NCBI RefSeq assembly: GCF_002434265.1
Contig: NZ_DJJS01000006.1
Location: 1-64,000 of the forward strand
DNA: 64,000 nucleotides
Origin: Pseudomonas sp. UBA6562
Lineage (GTDB): Bacteria > Pseudomonadota > Gammaproteobacteria > Pseudomonadales > Pseudomonadaceae
Reading direction: 5' to 3'
Shown: positions 49,715 to 63,151 of the stretch, in pieces
Layout of the letters: each line of letters opens with the position of its first letter
Position numbering within the stretch: the stretch's first letter is position 1
Notes under the pieces: generated by a model
What the model was told of the DNA's origin: nothing
The model's database searches: none
What the model saw: only the letters and a program-made list of their open reading frames with translations
Program-made: the position numbers and the translations under genes

Positions 49715-50164
49715 TCAGTGGCGCGGACGACGCGCCCTGACCGGTACCGGCTGGGCCACCAGCACGATGCCGGAAAAGCCCAGTACCAGGAAACAGAACA
49801 TCTGCCAGCGCTCGCCTACGGAAATGCCGTAGCGCAGCGTGTAGTACGCCACACAGGCGCCGAACCCGAGCAACAGCATCTGCCCGCGGAACTGTCGCCA
49901 CCAGGCCGCCAGACCTTCCACCTTCGCCAACACCGCCAGCTGGGTCAGCAGCCCGAGCAATGCCACGCCGACCAACCAGCGGTCGATCTGCCCGGCGATG
50001 TCCTGCACCAGCAAGGGTGCCAGCCCCGACACCTTGAGCGCGGGCACCAGCCCTACGTGGAACACCCACAGGCCACCGACCCAAAATACCTGGGCCAGTT
50101 GCCAGAGGATGCCTTCAAGCGACGGCGCCCGCAGGCGTCGATCAGATGTGCTGGACTTCGACAA
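49715..50164 (-). CDS. Small four-helix membrane protein (DUF4149-like)
   Basis: The product has four hydrophobic helices and the WVGGLWVFHVGLVPAL segment typical of DUF4149/TMEM205-like proteins; function unknown. It follows greA, as in P. aeruginosa. The start is uncertain: no in-frame ATG or GTG lies near the homologous N-terminus. TTG 50164, which overlaps the end of greA by 23 bases, gives 149 residues; a CTG at 50134 gives 139. Confidence 0.75.
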   Translation of the reverse strand: MSKSSTSDRRLRAPSLEGILWQLAQVFWVGGLWVFHVGLVPALKVSGLAPLLVQDIAGQIDRWLVGVALLGLLTQLAVLAKVEGLAAWWRQFRGQMLLLGFGACVAYYTLRYGISVGERWQMFCFLVLGFSGIVLVAQPVPVRARRPRH

Positions 50165-50620
50165 TCTCGTACTCGACCGTGCCGCTGGGCGTCTTGATGA
50201 CGACGATGTCGCCTTCGTCCTTGCCGATGATGGCGCGCGCGATGGGCGCACTGGCCGAAATCTTGCCCTGCTTGATGTTGGCTTCGTCCTCACCGACGAT
50301 CTGGTATTTCACCCGATCGTCGGTTTCGGTATTGGCCAGCTCTACGGTGGTACCGAAGATCACCTTGCCGGAATGCGGAATCGTGGTCACGTCGATGATG
50401 ACCGCGTTCTGCATGCGGCCTTCGATGTCGCGAATACGCGCCTCGACCATGCCCTGCTCCTCACGGGCGGCATGGTATTCGGCGTTTTCCTTGAGATCGC
50501 CCAGCTCGCGCGCTTCGCCGATCGCCTGGCTCAGGCGCGGGCGCTCGGTCTTGCTCAGGAACGTGTGCTCCTCTTCCAGGGCGCGAGCGCCCTGGACAGT
50601 CATCGGGTACTTGGTAATGC

Positions 50621-50624
<4 letters not shown>
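50142..50624 (-). CDS. greA: Transcription elongation factor GreA
   Basis: Rescues backtracked RNA polymerase by stimulating transcript cleavage. The 160-residue protein has the N-terminal coiled coil with the acidic tip (GDLKENAEYHAAREEQ) and the C-terminal FKBP-like domain ending KTPSGTVEYEIVEVQHI. Its start overlaps the carB stop by four bases (ATGA), so it is coupled to carAB. Confidence 0.98.
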
Positions 50625-53842
<3,218 letters not shown>

Positions 53843-53947
53843 GGTGGTCACTCAGTTGCGCGGGTCAGTGGGCAAGCCGTCTTCAACACTCTGGTCAGGC
53901 GCGTCCGGACGCGGCGTGGGCCGGTCCGGGGCCTGCAAGCAGGTGGC

Positions 53948-55084
53948 TCAGCGGCGCTTGGCCATGGCATCGATGAAACGATCGAACAGCGGCGCGACGT
54001 CGGTCGGGCCTGGGCTCGCTTCAGGGTGACCCTGGAAGCTGAACGCGCTCTTGTCGGTGCGCTCGATGCCCTGCAGGGTACCGTCGAACAGCGACTTGTG
54101 GATGGCGCGCAGATTGCTCGGCAAGGTGGCTTCGTCGACGGCGAAACCGTGGTTCTGGCTGGTGATCATGACCACACCGGTGTCCAGGTCCTGGACCGGG
54201 TGGTTGGCGCCGTGGTGGCCCAAGTCCATCTTCACGGTCTTGGCGCCGGAGGCCAGGGCCAGCAGCTGGTGGCCCAGGCAGATACCGAACACCGGCACGT
54301 CGGTTTCCAGCACGTCCTGGATCGCCTTGATCGCGTAGTCGCAAGGCTCCGGATCGCCCGGGCCGTTGGACAGGAACACGCCGTCCGGGCTCAGGGCCAG
54401 CACGTCGCTGGCCGGGGTTTGTGCCGGCACCACGGTGACGCGGCAACCGCGTGCGACCAGCATGCGCAGAATGTTGACCTTCACGCCGTAGTCGAAGGCC
54501 ACCACATGGTAGGGCAGCTGGTCGGCTTCGATCGTGGCATGGCTGTCGGTTTTCAGTTCCCAGACACTGGAGCGCCACTCGTAGCGCTCGGTGGTGGACA
54601 CGACCTTGGCCAGGTCCATGCCCTTGAGGCCCGGAAACGCGCGGGCGGCGGCGATGGCGGCTTCTTCGGTGATGTCGTCGCCGGCCAGGATGCAGCCGTT
54701 CTGGGCGCCCTTCTCACGCAGCAGGCGCGTCAGGCGACGGGTGTCGATGCCGGCGATGGCGACCACGCCATTGGCCTTGAGGTAGTCCGGCAGCGACTGC
54801 TTGTTGCGCCAGTTGCTGGCCAGCAGCGGCAGGTCACGGATGACCAGGCCGGCCGACCACACGCGGTTCGACTCGGCGTCTTCCGGCGTGGTGCCGGTGT
54901 TGCCGATGTGCGGGTAGGTCAGGGTGACGATCTGCTGGGCATACGACGGGTCTGTAAGAATTTCCTGGTAGCCGGTCATAGCGGTGTTGAACACCACCTC
55001 ACCAACGGTCTGGCCGTCGGCCCCAATGGCTTCACCGCGAAAAATGCTGCCATCGGCAAGGGCGAGTATGGCTGGCTTAGTCAA
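53948..55084 (-). CDS. carA: Carbamoyl-phosphate synthase small subunit (glutaminase)
   Basis: Class I glutamine amidotransferase that supplies ammonia to CarB. The 378-residue protein has nucleophile C269 in FGICLGHQ and the catalytic His/Glu near HPEASPGP. The start is TTG 55084 with GGGAGG six bases upstream. It overlaps by TTGA the stop of an upstream 35-codon ORF that spans an attenuator-like terminator, so expression is probably controlled by attenuation and translational coupling. Confidence 0.97.
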   Translation of the reverse strand: MTKPAILALADGSIFRGEAIGADGQTVGEVVFNTAMTGYQEILTDPSYAQQIVTLTYPHIGNTGTTPEDAESNRVWSAGLVIRDLPLLASNWRNKQSLPDYLKANGVVAIAGIDTRRLTRLLREKGAQNGCILAGDDITEEAAIAAARAFPGLKGMDLAKVVSTTERYEWRSSVWELKTDSHATIEADQLPYHVVAFDYGVKVNILRMLVARGCRVTVVPAQTPASDVLALSPDGVFLSNGPGDPEPCDYAIKAIQDVLETDVPVFGICLGHQLLALASGAKTVKMDLGHHGANHPVQDLDTGVVMITSQNHGFAVDEATLPSNLRAIHKSLFDGTLQGIERTDKSAFSFQGHPEASPGPTDVAPLFDRFIDAMAKRR

Positions 55085-55188
55085 GAAGACCTCCCGTAAA
55101 TAAAACCTGAAAGGGCGATCGCAGGTTGCAAAAAAGCGGAATGACGTATGGACACGTCACCCCGCTTTCTATGCTGATACTGGTTCAT
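55081..55188 (-). CDS. Candidate carA leader peptide
   Basis: A 35-codon ORF starts at ATG 55188 (MNQYQHRKRGDVSIRHSAFL) with AGG five bases upstream. It ends in a TGA that overlaps the carA TTG start. The ORF contains the whole terminator hairpin, so ribosomes translating it would prevent terminator formation. It has Tyr, Arg and Phe codons but no striking run of one amino acid. Translation is not proven. Confidence 0.45.
   Translation of the reverse strand: MNQYQHRKRGDVSIRHSAFLQPAIALSGFIYGRSS
55130..55168 (-). terminator. Attenuator-like terminator in the carA leader
   Basis: On the minus strand the 15-base arms AAAGCGGGGTGACGT and ACGTCATTCCGCTTT pair (two G-U) around a six-base loop and run straight into T6, about 45 bases before carA. 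Two further stems, around 55201-55221 (arms CTTTAGTG/CACTAAAAG type) and 55222-55234, lie upstream and could form alternatives. Confidence 0.8.
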
Positions 55189-55369
55189 TCTGCCTGCGCG
55201 CTTTTAGTGGACACACTAAAGCTGTAGCTTACAGAAAAAGTGGTTTTAGGTCTACCGCAGATGCGCCATTTAAATGCGTTAGTGGGTTAACGCCCTAGGC
55301 TTGCGGTGAAGTGAGCGACACGCCCCACACGAAAGTCGTCAGGGCGTGCCGATCGGGCGCGAGGCCCAC

Positions 55370-56176
55370 TCAATGCAGGTCGAGCACGTCCTGCATGTCG
55401 TACAGACCGGCTTCACGGCCATCCAGCCACAACGCGGCACGCACCGCGCCCTTGGCGAAGGTCATGCGGCTCGAGGCCTTGTGGGTGATCTCCACGCGTT
55501 CGCCTTCGGCGGCGAACAGCACGGTGTGGTCGCCGACCACGTCGCCCGCCCGCACGGTGGCGAAACCGATGGTCTTGGGATCACGCGCGCCGGTCTGCCC
55601 TTCGCGGCCATAGACGGCCACTTCGCGCAGGTCGCGGTCCAAAGCCTTGGCCACCACCTCGCCCATGCGCAGCGCAGTGCCCGACGGCGCATCGACCTTG
55701 TGCCGGTGATGGGCCTCGAGAATCTCGATGTCGACATCGTCGCCCAGCACGCGGGCCGCGGTGTCGAGCAGCTTCAGGCACAGGTTCACACCCACGCTGA
55801 AGTTGGCCGCAAAGACGATCGGAATGTCCTTGCCCGCCTCGGCCAGCAGTTGCTTTTCCTGCTCGCTGAAGCCGGTGGTGCCGATGACCATGGCCTTGCC
55901 CGCCTTGCGGCAGAAGGCCAGGTTCTTCAGGGTCACCGAGGGGTGGGTGAAGTCGATCAGCACGTCGAACTCTTCGCTGACCTTGACCAGGTCGTCGGAG
56001 ATCGTCACGCCGATGCGCCCCAGCCCCGCCAGCTCACCAGCATCGGCGTTGACCAGCGTACTGTCGGGACGATCGATCGCCGCCGTCAGGCCAGCCTTCG
56101 GCGCCTGCTGCTGCACGGCCTCGACCAGCACCTTGCCCATGCGCCCGGCGGCGCCCATCACTGCAATACGTCGCAT
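55370..56176 (-). CDS. dapB: 4-hydroxy-tetrahydrodipicolinate reductase
   Basis: NAD(P)H-dependent step of lysine and diaminopimelate synthesis. The 268-residue protein has the nucleotide site VMGAAGRMGK, IGTTGFSEQE, the catalytic HHRHKVDAPSGTA and GDHTVLF. Start ATG 56176 with AAGGAG upstream; a GTG two codons earlier is less well placed. It follows dnaJ by 12 bases, so it may be co-transcribed with the chaperone genes. Confidence 0.97.
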   Translation of the reverse strand: MRRIAVMGAAGRMGKVLVEAVQQQAPKAGLTAAIDRPDSTLVNADAGELAGLGRIGVTISDDLVKVSEEFDVLIDFTHPSVTLKNLAFCRKAGKAMVIGTTGFSEQEKQLLAEAGKDIPIVFAANFSVGVNLCLKLLDTAARVLGDDVDIEILEAHHRHKVDAPSGTALRMGEVVAKALDRDLREVAVYGREGQTGARDPKTIGFATVRAGDVVGDHTVLFAAEGERVEITHKASSRMTFAKGAVRAALWLDGREAGLYDMQDVLDLH

Positions 56177-56188
56177 ACCCACTCCTTG

Positions 56189-57310
56189 TCAGAGGTCGCC
56201 GAAGAAGCGCTTCACACCCTCGAACCAACCGCTGGCCTTGGGCGAATGGGAACTGTCGCCTTCGAGCGAATCGCGCAGCTCTTCGAGCAGCTCGCGCTGG
56301 CGACGGCTCAGGTTGACCGGCGTTTCCACCGCGACGCGGCACAGCAAGTCGCCCGCCCCGCCGCCACGTACCGGCGCCACGCCCTTGCCACGCAGACGGA
56401 ACTGCTTGCCGGTCTGGGTGCCTTCGGGGATACGCAGCTTGACTCGACCGTCGAGGGTCGGCACTTCCAGCTCGCCGCCCAGGGCCGCGTCGGTGTAGCT
56501 GATCGGGACTTCGCAGTACAGGTGCTTGCCGTCGCGCTGGAAGATGGCGTGCTCGCGTACGCTGATGACCACGTACAGATCGCCAGTCGGGCCGCCTTGG
56601 GCGCCGGCTTCGCCTTCGCCGGACAAACGGATGCGGTCACCGGTATCGACCCCTGGCGGCACCTTGACCGAGAGGGTCTTGTACTCTTCGACGCGGCCTT
56701 CGCCCTGGCAGGCGCCGCACGGGTCGGTGATGATCTTGCCCTGGCCATGGCAGCGCGGGCAGGTCTGCTGCACCGAGAAGAAACCTTGCTGCATGCGCAC
56801 CTGGCCGATACCGCCACAGGTCGGGCAGGTGGCCGGCGTGGAGCCTTTCTTGGCACCGGAGCCGTCGCACGGCGCGCAGTTGACCAGCGTCGGCACACGG
56901 ATGTTGACCGATGTGCCGCGCACGGCTTCTTCCAGGTTCAATTCGAGGGTATAGCGCAGGTCGCTGCCGCGCTGCGCGCCACCGCGCCCGCCACGGCCGC
57001 CGCCGCCACCGAAGAAATCGCTGAACACGTCACCGAAGATGTCGGAGAAGTTGGCACCGCCGAAGCCCGCGCCACCGGCACCCTGTTCGACACCGGCATG
57101 GCCGTACTGGTCGTAGGCGGCACGCTTGCTGGCATCGGACAGCACTTCGTACGCCTCATTGGCCTCTTTGAAAGAGTCCTCGGCGTCTTTGTCACCCGGG
57201 TTGCGGTCGGGGTGGAATTTCATCGCCAGACGGCGGTAGGACTTTTTCAGGTCCGCTTCACTGGCGCCGCGCTCGACACCCAGGACCTCGTAATAATCAC
57301 GCTTTGCCAT
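56189..57310 (-). CDS. dnaJ: Chaperone DnaJ (Hsp40)
   Basis: Co-chaperone that delivers substrates to DnaK and stimulates its ATPase. The 373 residues show the J domain with H33-P-D35, a Gly/Phe-rich region (about 75-125), four zinc-binding repeats (CAPCDGSG, CPTCGGIG, CPRCHGQG, CGACQGEG) and the C-terminal peptide-binding domains. A GC-rich hairpin (57444-57463) lies in the 212-base gap after dnaK. Confidence 0.98.
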   Translation of the reverse strand: MAKRDYYEVLGVERGASEADLKKSYRRLAMKFHPDRNPGDKDAEDSFKEANEAYEVLSDASKRAAYDQYGHAGVEQGAGGAGFGGANFSDIFGDVFSDFFGGGGGRGGRGGAQRGSDLRYTLELNLEEAVRGTSVNIRVPTLVNCAPCDGSGAKKGSTPATCPTCGGIGQVRMQQGFFSVQQTCPRCHGQGKIITDPCGACQGEGRVEEYKTLSVKVPPGVDTGDRIRLSGEGEAGAQGGPTGDLYVVISVREHAIFQRDGKHLYCEVPISYTDAALGGELEVPTLDGRVKLRIPEGTQTGKQFRLRGKGVAPVRGGGAGDLLCRVAVETPVNLSRRQRELLEELRDSLEGDSSHSPKASGWFEGVKRFFGDL

Positions 57311-57522
57311 AAGTCATTTGCACTCTTGGGGGCGTTTGGCACATTGCCGCGCAGAACCGCGCCAGGCCACAAGCAGGCACCCGTCGCACGCACTGAAGTG
57401 CCGACGGATGCTGTAAAAAATTCTCGTATTCCAGACACGCCAACGCGGGAGCAAGCCCCCGCGCGGCGACATCCTACCAGCTCACCGCCACAGGCGGGTC
57501 GCTGGCCGACAACTCGCAGAAC

Positions 57523-59445
<1,923 letters not shown>

Positions 59446-59521
59446 GTGATTCTCCCGAAACTTGAATGAGGTTACAGCGGCGGCTTAGGCCAACTGCGGA
59501 AATACTTGAGTGCTTGACACC

Positions 59522-59550
59522 TAGATGGGGACGCCCGGAAGGATTTCAAG
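59522..59550 (-). promoter_or_regulatory. Sigma-32 promoter of dnaK
   Basis: On the minus strand CTTGAAA (59544-59550), a 13-base spacer and CCCCATCTA (59522-59530) match the heat-shock consensus almost perfectly. The -35 overlaps the stop codon of grpE. Confidence 0.88.
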
Positions 59551-60100
59551 CCTTTTCATCGATAGAAGGTTGCGGCGCGCTCGGCGCCTTGCTGACCACC
59601 ACCATCGCGGGGCGCAGCAGACGGCCGTTGAGCAGGTAGCCCTTCTGGAACACGTTGACCACGCTGTTGGGCTCGACGTCGGCGCTTTCCTGCATGGCCA
59701 TGGCCTGGTGATGCTCGGCGTTGAACGGCTGGCCGTGCGGATCGACGGCTTCGAGGTGGTGGCGCTTGAGGGTGTCCTGGAACATCTTCAGGGTCAGCTC
59801 GACGCCTTCGCGGATCTGCTTGACGTGCTCGTCGTCGGCGTTGGAGTGGGCCAGGGCCAGCTCCAGGCTGTCGATCACCGGCAGCAGGTCGCCCGCGAAT
59901 TTTTCCACGGCGAATTTGTGTGCTTTCTCGACATCCTGATCGGCGCGGCGGCGCACGTTCTGCAGGTCGGCATTGGCGCGCAGCGATTGATCCTGAGCGG
60001 CGGCCAGTTGCTCCTCGAGCGTCTGTACACGGGCAGCCAGGTCGGTGGCGCCGGTGTCTTCGGTATTGAGGTCTTTTTCATCCAACTGTTCGTCAGCCAT
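59546..60100 (-). CDS. grpE: Nucleotide exchange factor GrpE
   Basis: Dimeric exchange factor that releases ADP from DnaK. The 184 residues form an acidic tail, a long coiled coil (about 25-85, LEEQLAAAQDQSLRANADLQN) and a C-terminal beta domain (LNGRLLRPAMVVVSK). Start ATG 60100 with GGAGA upstream. Own sigma-32 promoter at 60158-60186. Confidence 0.97.
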   Translation of the reverse strand: MADEQLDEKDLNTEDTGATDLAARVQTLEEQLAAAQDQSLRANADLQNVRRRADQDVEKAHKFAVEKFAGDLLPVIDSLELALAHSNADDEHVKQIREGVELTLKMFQDTLKRHHLEAVDPHGQPFNAEHHQAMAMQESADVEPNSVVNVFQKGYLLNGRLLRPAMVVVSKAPSAPQPSIDEKA

Positions 60101-60157
60101 GGAATCTCTCCTGAGCGATAAAGGGTCGGCGAGCCAGGCTCGCGGGGTCTGACAAGC

Positions 60158-60186
60158 TATATGGGGCTGGAAAAACCAGCTTCAAG
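60158..60186 (-). promoter_or_regulatory. Sigma-32 promoter of grpE
   Basis: On the minus strand CTTGAA (60181-60186), a 14-base spacer and CCCCATATA (60158-60166) match the heat-shock consensus. Confidence 0.9.
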
Positions 60187-60254
60187 GGGCGCCGTGTTCG
60201 ACAAGCCGCAAATCGCCCTACGTCGCAGGGGCATTGTCAGCCTACGGAGGAACA

Positions 60255-60270
60255 CTGTATAAATAACCAG
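60255..60270 (+). promoter_or_regulatory. LexA box upstream of recN
   Basis: CTGTATAAATAACCAG matches the LexA consensus CTGT-N8-ACAG with one mismatch (CCAG). It lies 25 bases before the recN start, consistent with SOS control. Confidence 0.85.
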
Positions 60271-60295
60271 ACCTGAACCTTTGGGAGCGGCCCCC

Positions 60296-61969
60296 ATGCT
60301 GGTGCACCTGTCGATCCACAACTACGCCATTGTCGAACACCTCGACCTCGAGCTTGCCCGCGGCATGTCCGTGATCACTGGCGAGACCGGTGCCGGCAAA
60401 TCCATCATGCTCGACGCCCTCGGCCTCGCCCTGGGCGACCGCACCGACAACGGGGTGGTGCGCCCCGGCGCCGACAAGGCGGACATCCTCGCCACCTTCG
60501 ACCTGGTCGACATCCCCGAAGCCGCCGCCTGGCTGGCCGAGCGCGACCTGAACAACGACGGTCCGTGCATCATGCGCCGGGTCATCACCGCCGAAGGCCG
60601 CAGCCGTGGCTACATCAACGGTACGCCCTGCACGCTGGGCGACCTGAAAGCGCTGGGCGAGCTGCTGATCGACATCCACAGCCAGCACGAGCACCAGTCC
60701 CTGCTCAAGGCCGACACCCACCGCCGCCTGGTGGACGAGTACGCCGGCGCCGTCGACCTGGCGCGTCAGGTACAACTGGCCTCGCAGCGCTGGAAGCAGA
60801 CGCGCCTGGAGCTCGAACGCCTGTCCAATTCCGGCGACGAGCAACGCGCCCGCCAGCAACTGCTCAGCTATCAACTCGAAGAGCTCGACAACCTGGGCCT
60901 GGGCGAGAACGAACTCGAACACATCGAGCAGGAACACAAGAACCTGACCAACGCCGAGGCGTTGTTCGGCATCTGCCGGCAGGTCATCGACCAGTGCAGC
61001 GAGAACGACTCGGGCAACGTGCTCAGCGCCCTGACCGGCAGCCTCAACCGCCTCGGTGCGGTGGCCGATGCGCCCAAAGCACTGAACGAGTCCGTCAACC
61101 TGCTGGCCAGCGCACAGATCCAGATCGAAGAGGCGGTCGGCGAACTCAACCGTTTCCTCGACAACTTCGATGCCGACCCTGCCCGCCTGCAAGCGCTCGA
61201 AGAACGCCTCGACACCATCTATACCCTCGCCCGTAAACACCGCGTGCATCCCACCGAGCTGCCGCAGTTGCAACAGCGCCTGCTGGAGGAACTCGAAGGC
61301 CTCAATGCCAGCGACGAATCCCTGGAGCAGTTGGCCGACGAGCTGGCGGCCTACGCCAAGCACTATAAAGAGAAGGCCGGCGCCCTCAGCGCCCTGCGCA
61401 ATAAGGCCGCAGTGGAACTCGCCCAGGCGGTCGAGCAGGAAATCCAGCGCCTGGGCATGCCCGGCGGGCGCTTCCAGATCGTGTTGCAACCGCTCGACGG
61501 CCAGGAGCTGTCGCCCTACGGCCTGGAGCAGATCGAACTGCTGGTCAGCGCCAACCCCGGCCAGCCGCTCAAGGCCCTGGCCAAGGTCGCCTCGGGTGGC
61601 GAGCTGTCGCGTATCAGCCTGGCGATCCAGGTGATCACGGCGCAAACCTCGCGCATCCCGACCCTGGTGTTCGACGAAGTCGACGTCGGCATCGGCGGCC
61701 CCACCGCGGAAATCGTCGGCCAGTTGCTGCGCCGCCTGGGCGATCGCGGCCAGGTGCTGACCGTAACCCACTTGCCGCAGGTCGCCGCGCAAGGCCACCA
61801 CCATCTGTTCGTGCACAAGGTGCGCAATAGCGATACCACCCACACCGCCGTGTCCCACCTGGGCAAACGCGAGCGGGTCGAGGAAGTGGCGCGGATGCTG
61901 GGCGGCATCGACCTGACCAAGGAATCCCTGGCCCATGCGCGCAAGATGGTCGTGACCAGCAAAAGCTGA
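60296..61969 (+). CDS. recN: DNA repair protein RecN
   Basis: SMC-like ATPase of recombinational double-strand-break repair. The 557 residues have Walker A GETGAGKS (29-36), a central coiled coil (about 155-370), the ABC signature ASGGELSRISLA and Walker B PTLVFDEVDVGIGG. Start ATG 60296 (MLVHLSIHNYAIV) with GGGAG upstream. The divergent grpE and the LexA box place its promoter in the intergenic gap. Confidence 0.98.
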   Translation: MLVHLSIHNYAIVEHLDLELARGMSVITGETGAGKSIMLDALGLALGDRTDNGVVRPGADKADILATFDLVDIPEAAAWLAERDLNNDGPCIMRRVITAEGRSRGYINGTPCTLGDLKALGELLIDIHSQHEHQSLLKADTHRRLVDEYAGAVDLARQVQLASQRWKQTRLELERLSNSGDEQRARQQLLSYQLEELDNLGLGENELEHIEQEHKNLTNAEALFGICRQVIDQCSENDSGNVLSALTGSLNRLGAVADAPKALNESVNLLASAQIQIEEAVGELNRFLDNFDADPARLQALEERLDTIYTLARKHRVHPTELPQLQQRLLEELEGLNASDESLEQLADELAAYAKHYKEKAGALSALRNKAAVELAQAVEQEIQRLGMPGGRFQIVLQPLDGQELSPYGLEQIELLVSANPGQPLKALAKVASGGELSRISLAIQVITAQTSRIPTLVFDEVDVGIGGPTAEIVGQLLRRLGDRGQVLTVTHLPQVAAQGHHHLFVHKVRNSDTTHTAVSHLGKRERVEEVARMLGGIDLTKESLAHARKMVVTSKS

Positions 61970-61995
61970 AACTACTTTTCAGTAGCCCTAAACGA

Positions 61996-62021
61996 ACAAG
62001 GCGACCCGAGGGTCGCCTTGT
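61996..62021. terminator. Bidirectional terminator between recN and fur
   Basis: 12-bp perfect arms ACAAGGCGACCC and GGGTCGCCTTGT separated by GA, between two converging genes. Confidence 0.85.
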
Positions 62022-62041
62022 TTCGTCAGTGCCGCAATCCG

Positions 62042-62446
62042 TTACTTCTTCTTGCGCACATACAGGACCAAATTATGGTCCACCAGCTCGAAGCCATGTT
62101 CGGCCACGATCTCTTTCTGACGGCGTTCGATCTCGGCATCCATGAACTCGATCACTTCGCTGGTTTCCACGTTGACCATATGGTCGTGGTGGCCACCATC
62201 GGACAGCTCGAATACCGCATGGCCGCCGTCGAAGTTGTGGCGAACCACCAGACCTGCTGCTTCGAACTGGGTCAGAACGCGATACACGGTGGCCAGACCG
62301 ACATCCTCGCCAGCCTCCATCAGCGCCTTGTAGACGTCCTCGGCACTCATGTGACGTTGCTCGGTAGAATCGAGCATCTGAAGAATCTTCACTCGAGGTA
62401 GGGTCACCTTGAGCCCGGCTTTGCGTAGTTCGCTATTTTCAACCAT
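62042..62446 (-). CDS. fur: Ferric uptake regulator Fur
   Basis: Fe2+-dependent repressor of iron uptake genes, and of prrF and probably hmuTUV in this window. The 134 residues have the winged-helix domain (VGLATVYRVLTQFEAAGLV) and metal site HHDHM. Like other Pseudomonas Fur proteins it lacks the CxxC motifs of E. coli Fur. Start ATG 62446. It is divergent from bamE, as is usual. Confidence 0.98.
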   Translation of the reverse strand: MVENSELRKAGLKVTLPRVKILQMLDSTEQRHMSAEDVYKALMEAGEDVGLATVYRVLTQFEAAGLVVRHNFDGGHAVFELSDGGHHDHMVNVETSEVIEFMDAEIERRQKEIVAEHGFELVDHNLVLYVRKKK

Positions 62447-62543
62447 GGTCAGCTTTCTCGCCGATGCTGCTTCGCAGCTTCTCTTAATACGGGTATGATC
62501 GGGGTTTACGTTGTCCAGCCAAGATAGTGGAAGTCGCCCACCG

Positions 62544-63077
62544 ATGCAAAACACCAAGCTCTTGCTAAACAGCCTCACCCTTGTGGGACTGCTCGCACTC
62601 GCCGGTTGCTCGTTTCCCGGGGTTTACAAAATCGACATCCAGCAGGGCAATGTCGTCACGCAGGACATGATAGACCAATTGCGTCCGGGAATGACCCGAC
62701 GGCAAGTGCGGTTTATCATGGGCAATCCCCTGCTGCAGGACACGTTCAATACCAATCGCTGGGATTACCTCTATAGCCTTCAGCCTGGCGGCGGTAAACG
62801 CCAGCAAGAACGCATGAGCATCTTCTTCAACGAAAACGACCAGTTGGTCAACCTCGCCGGCGACTTCATGCCAGGCGTCAGCCGCGACCAGGAAATCCTC
62901 GGCGGTGGCAGCGACACCAATGTCGTGCCGCAGGAAGGTTCGGGCGAAGCGCCCGTGCAGCAGCCGGTTGAAAAACCTGCAGCGCCAGGTTCCACCGAAG
63001 AGTCCATCCAGCGCGAGATCGACAGCATCGAAACCACGCCAGTGCCCGTTCCAGCCCCGCTGGAAACTTCGCCATAA
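62544..63077 (+). CDS. bamE: Outer membrane assembly factor BamE (OmlA)
   Basis: Lipoprotein of the BAM complex. It has a signal peptide with lipobox LAGC (mature Cys about residue 22) and the SmpA/OmlA fold (QLRPGMTRRQVRFIMGNPLL, NRWDYLYSL). A long Pro/Glu-rich C-terminal tail, about 60 residues, makes it longer (177 residues) than E. coli BamE, as in other Pseudomonas. A TATGAT lies about 50 bases upstream. Confidence 0.96.
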   Translation: MQNTKLLLNSLTLVGLLALAGCSFPGVYKIDIQQGNVVTQDMIDQLRPGMTRRQVRFIMGNPLLQDTFNTNRWDYLYSLQPGGGKRQQERMSIFFNENDQLVNLAGDFMPGVSRDQEILGGGSDTNVVPQEGSGEAPVQQPVEKPAAPGSTEESIQREIDSIETTPVPVPAPLETSP

Positions 63078-63090
63078 CAGGTGTGCAATA

Positions 63091-63124
63091 AAAAAGCCCG
63101 GGCATTCAACCCCGGGCTTTTTTG
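63091..63124. terminator. Bidirectional terminator between bamE and ratA
   Basis: Stem AGCCCGGG/CCCGGGCT flanked by an A-run on the left and T-run on the right, between converging genes. Confidence 0.88.
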
Positions 63125-63151
63125 TGCCTGCTCGACAAGTGCGCGCCCTGA

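Noticed and set aside
55315..55320. TGTCGC upstream of carA as an ArgR half-site
   Set aside because: The rest of the Pseudomonas ArgR pattern (AA after eight bases) is not present.
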